11,389 nt of DNA from Bacillota bacterium (GTDB lineage Bacteria > Bacillota_A > Clostridia > DSM-8532). Each line of letters starts with the position of its first letter. The stretch's first letter is position 1. The stretch spans positions 1 to 11,389 of the forward strand of contig JAFADM010000315.1 of the NCBI GenBank assembly GCA_023424865.1, given 5' to 3'. A model generated the notes under the pieces. That model was not told where the DNA came from, made no database searches, and saw only the letters and a program-made list of their open reading frames with translations. Both the position numbers and the translations under genes were made by a program. Positions 5,427 to 10,685 of the stretch are shown one piece after another.

Positions 5427-6054
5427 AAAGCCTTCCTCCTTCCAGCCGGTAGATACGGGTGCAGGCTTCCAGTGTTTCAATCTGGTGGGTAACATGGATG
5501 ACAGCTTTACTCCGGGAAAGGTTTTTAAGCGCAGAAAGAACGGCTTTTCCGGTTTCCATGTCCAATGCGGAGGTTATTTCGTCCAAAAGGAGCACGGTCG
5601 CGTTCTTTGCCATTGCCCTGGCTATGGCAATCCGCTGGGCCTGCCCGCCGGATACCTTTTCTCCCCTGTGCCCCACAAAGGTCTCTTCCCTCTCAGGAAG
5701 CCCGGAAAGCCACGAAGTAAGCCGGGCAGCTTCCAAAGCTTCTTTGAATGTTTCGTCGCTCATGGGGTGGCCGCAGGTAATGTTCTCCCTTATGCTTGCG
5801 GGAAGCAGGGGGGCATTTTGCATAACCATAGCCACATGGTGCCGGATATACGCGGGCCTGGTTTCGCCTTCCACCTCCACCCTTCCTTCAAGAGGGGCAT
5901 ACAGACCTGCGGCTATTTTCAGCAAAGTGCTTTTGCCTTCCCCGCTGGCTCCTGTAATGCCTATGTATTCACCCGCTCCAACACTGAGCTGAATATCCTT
6001 AAGAACAGTCTTTTCCCCATAGGAAAAGCTTACGCCTTCCATAATAATGCCCAT
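5416..6054 (-). CDS. Stand-alone ABC exporter ATPase (MsbA-type NBD)
   Basis: This 212-residue protein is an ATP-binding domain of the exporter type. It contains an A-loop Tyr in FSYGEKTVL, Walker A GASGEGKST (35-43), Q-loop MVMQNAP (Gln 79), a canonical signature VSGGQ (134-138), Walker B VLLLDE (154-159) with the catalytic Glu, D-loop SALD and switch His 190 (VTHQ). All catalytic residues are present, so the site should be competent. Its ATG follows the TGA of the first membrane gene with no gap and in the same frame. AGAAAGGA lies nine bases upstream, so it can be translated independently. It is likely shared by both membrane subunits, giving a TMD1-TMD2-(NBD)2 complex. This domain is usually fused to its TMD, which makes the split unusual. 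Confidence 0.93.
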   Translation of the reverse strand: MGIIMEGVSFSYGEKTVLKDIQLSVGAGEYIGITGASGEGKSTLLKIAAGLYAPLEGRVEVEGETRPAYIRHHVAMVMQNAPLLPASIRENITCGHPMSDETFKEALEAARLTSWLSGLPEREETFVGHRGEKVSGGQAQRIAIARAMAKNATVLLLDEITSALDMETGKAVLSALKNLSRSKAVIHVTHQIETLEACTRIYRLEGGRLYAA

Positions 6055-6993
6055 TCAGCACCGTCCTTTCTCAAGCAGAACAGCATTTTCAATACGCTTC
6101 AAATTGGCTGCAAAGCCTCTGAAAGCTGTCAGTCTTCCGGGGAGGTTCATGAAAACACCGGATACATTTCCTGATAAATTAATAAAGAGATACCATGTAC
6201 CAAAGGCCATTCCCCCTTGAATAACCCGATAACCACCGTAGAGAAAAAGGAGCAGCAGCGGTAAAAATGAAAAAACAGCTGAAAGGGACATCAACCGGGC
6301 CCGTGTCGCTTCTTCGGCCCGGCTCATAGCGGTCCAGCCGTCAAGCTGCTTTCTGTAGCCTTTCATAACCAGGGGAAGGGCATCAAATATTTTTAACAAT
6401 GGAAAAAGCCTTATAAAGGTATCCGCATGGGCATTTATTCCGGCATTAGCCTGCTGTCCCCCATGTACAGCCTTTGATATGGTTTTGCTTGACATAATGG
6501 AATAAATCAGAAGCAAAGGTATTGGAAGATGGGCGACCAGCGCCAGGCTTGAATCCAGGGAGAAGAGCCAGGTTAAATAGAGAAGGGAACGCAAAAGATC
6601 TTCTGCAAGGGGAAACAGGTTACCGTTTAAATACGACGATACCTCCGACAACTCGTTTATCATTCCGGACAAAAGCTCTCCCCTGTTTTTGGGCCCCTGC
6701 TCTCCGGCTTTATCCGATATAATATATCCGGCATAACCCATTCGCAAATCATGGGTAAAATTTTCGCAGGTTATGCCTGAAAACAGCGTGAACAGGCCGG
6801 TAAAGACTGAAACGGCAAAAATGGCAGATACCGCCGATAAAATAAGCGCCGGGGAAAAGAAAGCCTTTTCGTTCAATTGGTCTATAAAAATGGCCAGCCG
6901 GGAATTCCACCACAGGGAAGCACCTATGGACAGGAGGCTTGCCGCAAGCGTAAGCATAACCCAGCCTATCCTTTTATGAACCAGTCTCCACAT
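6055..6993 (-). CDS. ABC exporter transmembrane subunit 1, NBD-less
   Basis: This 312-residue membrane subunit of the same type IV exporter is the first gene of the operon. It begins MWRLVHKRIGWVMLTLAASLLS. It has about six membrane segments (near residues 8-30, 45-72, 125-165, 235-262 and 270-290) and closes with LPGRLTAFRGFAANLKRIENAVLLE, the conserved end of an exporter TMD. The open frame extends back to 7149, but the promoter -10 box lies at 7025-7030 and GGAGGT precedes the ATG at 6993 by nine bases, so 6993 is the preferred start. An ATG at 7002 directly abuts that site and is less likely. The stop TGA directly precedes the ATPase ATG in the same frame. Confidence 0.88.
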   Translation of the reverse strand: MWRLVHKRIGWVMLTLAASLLSIGASLWWNSRLAIFIDQLNEKAFFSPALILSAVSAIFAVSVFTGLFTLFSGITCENFTHDLRMGYAGYIISDKAGEQGPKNRGELLSGMINELSEVSSYLNGNLFPLAEDLLRSLLYLTWLFSLDSSLALVAHLPIPLLLIYSIMSSKTISKAVHGGQQANAGINAHADTFIRLFPLLKIFDALPLVMKGYRKQLDGWTAMSRAEEATRARLMSLSAVFSFLPLLLLFLYGGYRVIQGGMAFGTWYLFINLSGNVSGVFMNLPGRLTAFRGFAANLKRIENAVLLEKGRC

Positions 6994-7024
6994 GACAATC
7001 ATACCTCCACCCCTTTCAGGAGCA

Positions 7025-7055
7025 AGTATAAACCATGTCCCTGGGACAGAGTCAA
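7025..7055 (-). promoter_or_regulatory. MerR-type promoter with 19-base spacer and dyad
   Basis: On the minus strand TTGACT (7055-7050), 19 bases, then TATACT (7030-7025). Inside the spacer lies the perfect dyad TGTCCC-A-GGGACA (7048-7036). Over-long 19-20-base spacers with a central palindrome are the hallmark of promoters activated by MerR proteins, which untwist the DNA. The last gene of this operon encodes a MerR protein, so autogenous control is strongly suggested. The predicted transcript starts near 7018, about 25 bases before the first gene. Confidence 0.82.
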
Positions 7056-7063
7056 GAAGACTG

Positions 7064-7092
7064 TTGGCAATTTTAAGGCCTCGTGCTACACT
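7064..7092 (+). promoter_or_regulatory. Possible sigma-A promoter of the DUF486 gene
   Basis: TTGGCA (7064-7069), 17 bases, TACACT (7087-7092) points toward the gene at 7155. The -35 is close to consensus, the -10 only moderate. It begins nine bases from the -35 box of the divergent MerR-type promoter, so binding at one may affect the other. Confidence 0.4.
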
Positions 7093-7154
7093 GATGAGGT
7101 AATCTTTCCGCAATTTGAAACACAGAAAAAATAATACATTGTGAGGCAAAACCG

Positions 7155-7508
7155 ATGCGTATGCTAGTGAAATTCTGGCCTTTTATTCTCCTGGTTATTT
7201 CCAACATTTTTATGACCTTTGCCTGGTACGGCAATCTTAAATTCAAAGGCAGCAATACCCCCTTGCCTCTCATTATTCTTATGAGCTGGGGTATTGCTTT
7301 TTTTGAGTACTGCTTTATGATTCCGGCCAACAGACTGGCCTCGAGAGATTTTGAGACCGCACAGCTCAAAATTATTCAGGAGGCCATTACCCTTGTGGTC
7401 TTTGGTTTCTTTTCAGTCCTTTACTTAAAAGAAGCCTTCCGTTGGAACTATGTTCTTTCATTTCTTTGCATTGTCGGTGCGGTATTTTTCGCTTTCAAAA
7501 AGTTTTAG
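7155..7508 (+). CDS. DUF486/COG3169 small DMT-family membrane protein
   Basis: This 117-residue protein has four hydrophobic segments (about residues 7-27, 38-58, 71-90 and 96-115). It carries the strongly conserved family words FMTFAWYGNLKFK (19-31), SWGIAFFEYC.MIPANR (44-60), AQLKIIQE.ITL (69-80) and EAFRWNYVLSFLCIVGAVFFAF at the end. These are typical of DUF486 (COG3169), a family related to small drug/metabolite transporters with no established substrate. Length is normal. TGAGG lies eight bases before the ATG. Its last 14 bases overlap the 3' end of proS on the other strand, so neither gene has room for its own simple terminator there. It is transcribed away from the split exporter operon and may share the control region. 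Confidence 0.93.
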   Translation: MRMLVKFWPFILLVISNIFMTFAWYGNLKFKGSNTPLPLIILMSWGIAFFEYCFMIPANRLASRDFETAQLKIIQEAITLVVFGFFSVLYLKEAFRWNYVLSFLCIVGAVFFAFKKF

Positions 7509-9237
7509 AGGGAACCCTGTCCATAATCTCCTTTTGAAGCTCCGAAAGGAGTGCTTCAATGGCTGGAAGAGTTTCATTAAGCGGTACTTTGTGATTGTGC
7601 CTTTTATCCCTGGTAACAATTTCACAAACACCCTCCTCATGGTTGCGGGGGCTTACTACCACACGTACAGGTACCCCCAGCAGATCGGCATCGGAAAACA
7701 TGACTCCGGCTCTTACCGCTCTGTCATCGTACACGACCTCAATTCCCCGCCTTTCCAAATCCTCATACAACGTATCGGCAAAGGCCTTCAGCTTTGGCTC
7801 ATCAGCCCGGACACAGCAGAGGTGCACCTGCCAGGGCGCAATGGACACCGGCCAGACAGGGCCCAACGCATCATGACGGGCTTCGCAGACCGAGGCTGCA
7901 AGCCGTCCCACACCTATGCCGTAGCAGCCCATAACCGGGTGATGGGCCTCGCCGCTTTGGTCGGTATAGAGCATGTTCATGGCTTTGGAATACTTTGTTC
8001 CCAGCTGGAAAATGTTTCCTACTTCGATGCCACGGGACAAAGAAACAGTGGGATTCCCGCATTTGGGGCAGATGCCTCCGTTTTTAATTTTAGCCAGGTC
8101 CACATAGTCCACCTGCCCCATATCCCGTTCAATCCAAAGTCCTGTATAGTGGTGCTCCGGGATGTTGGCGCCACAGGATAAATTCCGGGCATCCTTAAGG
8201 GAGCGGTCATAGATAATCGTATAATCGCCCTTTAAGCCATAGGGCCCGATAAATCCCGGAAACAGGCCGCTTTCCTCGGTTATAACCCCAGGGTGAACTT
8301 CTTTTCCCAGTTGGCGGGTGAGCTTGGTTTCATTAACATCCAGATCACCTCTTATAAATACCAGTACAAATTCATCGTCTCCGGTCTGGTATACAACCGC
8401 TTTGCAGGAGCTTTCCAGAGGCGTGTCAAGAAATCCGCAGATGTCTTCAATGGTGTGAATATCCGGCGTGTAAACGAGCTTCAGCTCCTGCGCCTGAGCA
8501 TTGTCATTATTAAACGTAATGCATTCGGCAGCCTCCACATTGGCACTGTAGCCGCATTGACTGCAAAGGGCAAGGGAATCCTCCCCCACCGGAGTTAAGA
8601 GCATGAATTCGTGAGAAACATTGCCTCCCATCATGCCTGAATCGGACTTGACATTGACAACCTCGGGAATGCCTGCCCTTGCAAAGATTCGTTCATAGGC
8701 CCTGAAGCACCGAGCATAATAAGCTTCCAAATCCTCCTGGGAGGTATGAAAGGAATAGGCGTCCTTCATGGTAAATTCTCTCACACGGATGAGCCCTCCC
8801 CTGGGACGGGCTTCGTCACGGAATTTGGTCTGGATTTGATAAATCATAAAAGGATATCGGGAATAGCTTTGACCGTATTCACGAACAAGGTGAACCGCAG
8901 CCTCTTCATGTGTCATACCCAGCACCAGTGGATTGCGGTTTCTATCCTTAAACCGGACAAGCTCGCTTCCCACACTTTCATATCTCCCCGATTCCTCCCA
9001 GAGAGATCCGGGCAAAACAACAGGAAACAGCACCTCCTGACCGTCGATGCCATCCATCTCCTCGCGGATGATTCCCTCAATTTTTCTTGAAATTCGGCGA
9101 AGGACAGTGTATTGGGAATAGATGCCGTTGGCCACATACTTCATATAACCCCCCCGGGTCATAAGGGCGTGGCTGTCAATGGCGCACTCCGACGGCCTTT
9201 CCTTAAATCTGTCGCCCACCAGCTTTTCCAATTTCAT
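7495..9237 (-). CDS. proS: Prolyl-tRNA synthetase
   Basis: This 580-residue class II synthetase charges tRNA-Pro with proline in the cytoplasm. Class II motif 1 lies around GIYSQYTVLRRISRKIEGIIREEM. Motif 2 is YQIQTKFRDEARPRGGLIRVREFTMKDAYSF (about residues 133-163), and motif 3 is GCYGIGVGRLAA (about 441-452). The bacterial-type insertion (editing) domain lies between motifs 2 and 3, flanked by CSQCGYSANVEAAE and CPKCGNPTVSLSRGIEVGNIFQLGTKYSKAM. The C-terminal anticodon-binding domain follows (VWPVSIAPWQVHL onward). Length is normal. The ATG at 9237 has GGAGG nine bases upstream. It follows a T-box leader and is probably monocistronic. The core is somewhat variant (THEEAAVHLVREYGQ rather than the more common THEE-VITDLVR), so it may be one of two ProRS types in the genome. 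That is inference. Confidence 0.97.
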   Translation of the reverse strand: MKLEKLVGDRFKERPSECAIDSHALMTRGGYMKYVANGIYSQYTVLRRISRKIEGIIREEMDGIDGQEVLFPVVLPGSLWEESGRYESVGSELVRFKDRNRNPLVLGMTHEEAAVHLVREYGQSYSRYPFMIYQIQTKFRDEARPRGGLIRVREFTMKDAYSFHTSQEDLEAYYARCFRAYERIFARAGIPEVVNVKSDSGMMGGNVSHEFMLLTPVGEDSLALCSQCGYSANVEAAECITFNNDNAQAQELKLVYTPDIHTIEDICGFLDTPLESSCKAVVYQTGDDEFVLVFIRGDLDVNETKLTRQLGKEVHPGVITEESGLFPGFIGPYGLKGDYTIIYDRSLKDARNLSCGANIPEHHYTGLWIERDMGQVDYVDLAKIKNGGICPKCGNPTVSLSRGIEVGNIFQLGTKYSKAMNMLYTDQSGEAHHPVMGCYGIGVGRLAASVCEARHDALGPVWPVSIAPWQVHLCCVRADEPKLKAFADTLYEDLERRGIEVVYDDRAVRAGVMFSDADLLGVPVRVVVSPRNHEEGVCEIVTRDKRHNHKVPLNETLPAIEALLSELQKEIMDRVPSKTF

Positions 9238-9272
9238 AATGAAAAACCTCCTTATCTCTTAAAAACTGCAAC

Positions 9273-9307
9273 AAAAAAGCCCCGGGTTGATAAAATCAAC
9301 TCAGGGC
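9273..9307 (-). terminator. T-box terminator of proS
   Basis: The minus strand folds GCCCTGAGTTGAT with ATCAACCCGGGGC around a TTT loop (9307-9279), with one A-C mismatch. Six T follow (9278-9273). It lies between the T-box sequence and the proS ribosome binding site and is the off-state structure of the leader. Confidence 0.92.
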
Positions 9308-9559
9308 GAATGCTTTAATCCGCGGTACCACCTAAATTCAGAATACAAATACTCTGCACTTGCTACGGTACGAAGCGCATGAACGCTTGATACCTTTTCC
9401 TTTTAACGGCGGAACTCCGGTGAAATTCATGCAAAAAGCCATCCTTTCACAGCTCAAAGGTGGGTTCGCCGTTTTTTCATTAAAGACTTTCACCTGCCGT
9501 CTCCTCGCTGAAAAATCCAAAACGCCTACTAATCCTTCTCATAGCCTGCATATTCAGTT
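9273..9559 (-). promoter_or_regulatory. T-box riboswitch controlling proS
   Basis: This leader of about 290 bases senses uncharged tRNA. The conserved T-box core TGGTACCGCGG is at 9330-9320, preceded by AATTTAGG and followed directly by the terminator. The bulge TGGT would pair with the ACCA end of tRNA, which fits the A discriminator expected for tRNA-Pro. Stem I features include ATGAGAAGGATTAGTAGG near its 5' end and the AGCGAGG distal region. The likely specifier is CCC at 9464-9462 in the context GCGAACCCACC, a proline codon. When uncharged tRNA-Pro binds, the antiterminator forms and proS is read. The specifier position is my alignment by eye; the T-box itself is certain. Confidence 0.93.
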
Positions 9560-9565
9560 TCACAT

Positions 9566-9594
9566 ACTATACACCTGAAGAACCTCTCTGTCAA
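9566..9594 (-). promoter_or_regulatory. Sigma-A promoter of the proS T-box leader
   Basis: Minus strand TTGACA (9594-9589), 17 bases, TATAGT (9571-9566). The predicted start near 9559 is just before stem I of the T-box. It is divergent from the MarR promoter, whose -35 lies 48 bases away. Confidence 0.8.
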
Positions 9595-9622
9595 CGATTA
9601 AATGCTGTTGATTTTTTCTTAC

Positions 9623-9688
9623 GGTACCTGTATAAAAACAGTTGACATTTCCAACAGGTACCGGTACAATGATATCAACAGGTACCTG
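9623..9688. promoter_or_regulatory. Three ACAGGTACC operator-like repeats around the MarR promoter
   Basis: The 9-mer ACAGGTACC occurs three times in 64 bases: inverted at 9623-9631, direct at 9654-9662 and direct at 9678-9686. The third is part of the palindrome CAGGTACCTG (9679-9688). The second lies inside the spacer right before the -10 box, and the third covers the predicted start. The first lies just upstream of the -35. The two direct copies share CAACAGGTACC at 24-base spacing. Such placement fits repressor operators, and the natural candidate is the MarR protein encoded just downstream. Confidence 0.72.
9642..9670 (+). promoter_or_regulatory. Sigma-A promoter of the MarR gene
   Basis: TTGACA (9642-9647), 17 bases, TACAAT (9665-9670). 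The -35 is perfect and the -10 differs at one position. Predicted start is near 9677, about 50 bases before the MarR ATG. GGTACC repeats overlap the spacer and start site. Confidence 0.82.
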
Positions 9689-9728
9689 CACAATAAATAT
9701 TTGTTAAAATCACAAGGAGGTATTCCCT

Positions 9729-10418
9729 ATGAATCAAAACACCGAATTATACGAAAAACTCACAAAGCTCCAGTGGCTTTTACAGAAACAGCACCTTAAA
9801 AGTCATGCCTCAGTAGGCCCCATGGCCGACACAACCCGGGGCCAGGGCAGGATTTTGGCCGTGCTCAGAATGAAGGACGGAATCAGCACAAAGGACTTGT
9901 CTTATTTGCTGGGCATCCGGATTTCCTCTCTTAATGAGCTGCTGGCCAAGCTGGAGAAAAATGGCTATATCCTTCGTGAGCCCTCGGAAACCGATAAACG
10001 CATCATTCTCATTAAGCTTACACAAAAGGGCCGGGATGAGGAGGAGCCTGAGAAAGAGATTCCAGGGTTTTTAGCCTGCCTTTCCGACGAAGAACAAAAA
10101 AACCTCGGCGACTATCTTGATCGCATCATTGCCGCTTTGGAAGCAGAGCTTGGAACAGACGACGAGAAAGGCGATATGTTTGATTGGATGGAAGCCGCAA
10201 GAGAGCGTATGGGTGATGTCCACTTCAATAAACTGCTATCCATGTACCGCGGTGTGCACGGCATGAGAGGCGTGTTTGGCGGAAGACCCTTTGAGGACGG
10301 GTTCCCCGGATTTGGCCCTGACAGACACTTTGGCCATCCTCATTTTAAAGGACGGCATGATGACAGAAGAACATCCCCCTCTTCCAAAGATCCCAATGAA
10401 CCGGAAAACAACGACTGA
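9729..10418 (+). CDS. MarR-family regulator with a His/Gly/Pro-rich tail
   Basis: This 229-residue DNA-binding regulator is well above the usual 140-170 for MarR proteins. The winged helix is GQGRILAVLRMKDGISTKDLSYLLGIRISSLNELLAKLEKNGYILREPSETDKRIILIKLTQKGRDE (about residues 38-104), including the wing with the D-K-R basic motif. A dimerisation helix (LSDEEQKNLGDYLDRIIAALEAEL) ends near residue 143. Beyond about residue 165 is a low-complexity tail rich in Gly, His, Arg, Phe and Pro (GVHGMRGVFGGRPF, GFGPDRHFGHPHFKGRHDDRR) that looks disordered and might bind metal or nucleic acid. AAGGAGGT sits eight bases before the ATG. It probably represses its own promoter through the GGTACC repeats. A hairpin and a 26-codon gene follow, likely in the same operon. 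Confidence 0.9.
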   Translation: MNQNTELYEKLTKLQWLLQKQHLKSHASVGPMADTTRGQGRILAVLRMKDGISTKDLSYLLGIRISSLNELLAKLEKNGYILREPSETDKRIILIKLTQKGRDEEEPEKEIPGFLACLSDEEQKNLGDYLDRIIAALEAELGTDDEKGDMFDWMEAARERMGDVHFNKLLSMYRGVHGMRGVFGGRPFEDGFPGFGPDRHFGHPHFKGRHDDRRTSPSSKDPNEPENND

Positions 10419-10440
10419 GGGGGTCCTTTAGGAACAGATC

Positions 10441-10475
10441 AGGCGCTGCCCTTCATCAAACGAAAGACAGCGCCT
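10441..10475 (+). other. Intercistronic hairpin between MarR and the small ORF
   Basis: AGGCGCTG (10441-10448) and CAGCGCCT (10468-10475) form a perfect 8-bp GC-rich stem around a 19-base loop. Only TTTAAC follows, so it is a leaky terminator or an mRNA processing or stabilising element rather than a full stop. It could set the ratio between regulator and small-protein expression. Confidence 0.55.
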
Positions 10476-10513
10476 TTAACATAACACATCCCATTTTTAA
10501 GGAGGTATGAAAC

Positions 10514-10594
10514 ATGTTTTCAGTTTTAACTGCGATTGTCTATGCCATCAAATGGCTGTTTAATTCCAGGAAAGCGGCCTCAGGCCCGGTTTAA
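10514..10594 (+). CDS. Small hydrophobic protein, 26 residues, unknown
   Basis: This short gene starts with MFSVLTAIVYAIKWLF, a hydrophobic stretch of 16 residues with one Lys and one Trp. It continues NSRKAAS and ends GPV. AAGGAGGT precedes the ATG by eight bases, among the strongest ribosome binding sites in the window and nearly the same as that of the MarR gene. The peptide could be a single-span membrane protein or a membrane-active amphipathic peptide. No family is recognised. It lies 95 bases after MarR, beyond a hairpin and without a clear promoter of its own, so co-transcription under MarR control is likely. An overlapping ATG at 10507 abuts the ribosome binding site and is rejected as a start. 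The region after it (10595-10685) has a T-run at 10633-10638 but no convincing stem. Confidence 0.6.
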   Translation: MFSVLTAIVYAIKWLFNSRKAASGPV

Positions 10595-10685
10595 CTAAAA
10601 TCAAACCTTAAAACCCTTAATATTATCTAGGCTTTTTTATTTATCAATCAAAAACGCATTCTGTTGCTTAGGAATTTGGGGGATC

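Noticed and set aside
5427..5495. N-terminal extension of the second TMD gene to 5495
   Set aside because: It would overlap the ATPase coding sequence by 80 bases without a ribosome binding site, whereas ATG 5426 has GGAGGAAGG in ideal position.
5326..6174. Long plus-strand open frame (282 codons) across the split exporter genes
   Set aside because: It is antisense to the ATPase and TMD genes, which have complete motifs. Its own translation is low-complexity without any domain and it has no ribosome binding site.
6994..7149. N-terminal extension of the first TMD gene to an ATG at 7149
   Set aside because: The extension would begin upstream of the promoter -10 box at 7025-7030, has no ribosome binding site, and would overlap the divergent control region.
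7450..8181. Plus-strand open frame of 243 codons inside proS
   Set aside because: It is antisense to the conserved catalytic and anticodon domains of prolyl-tRNA synthetase. The composition is unlike a real protein and no start signal is present.
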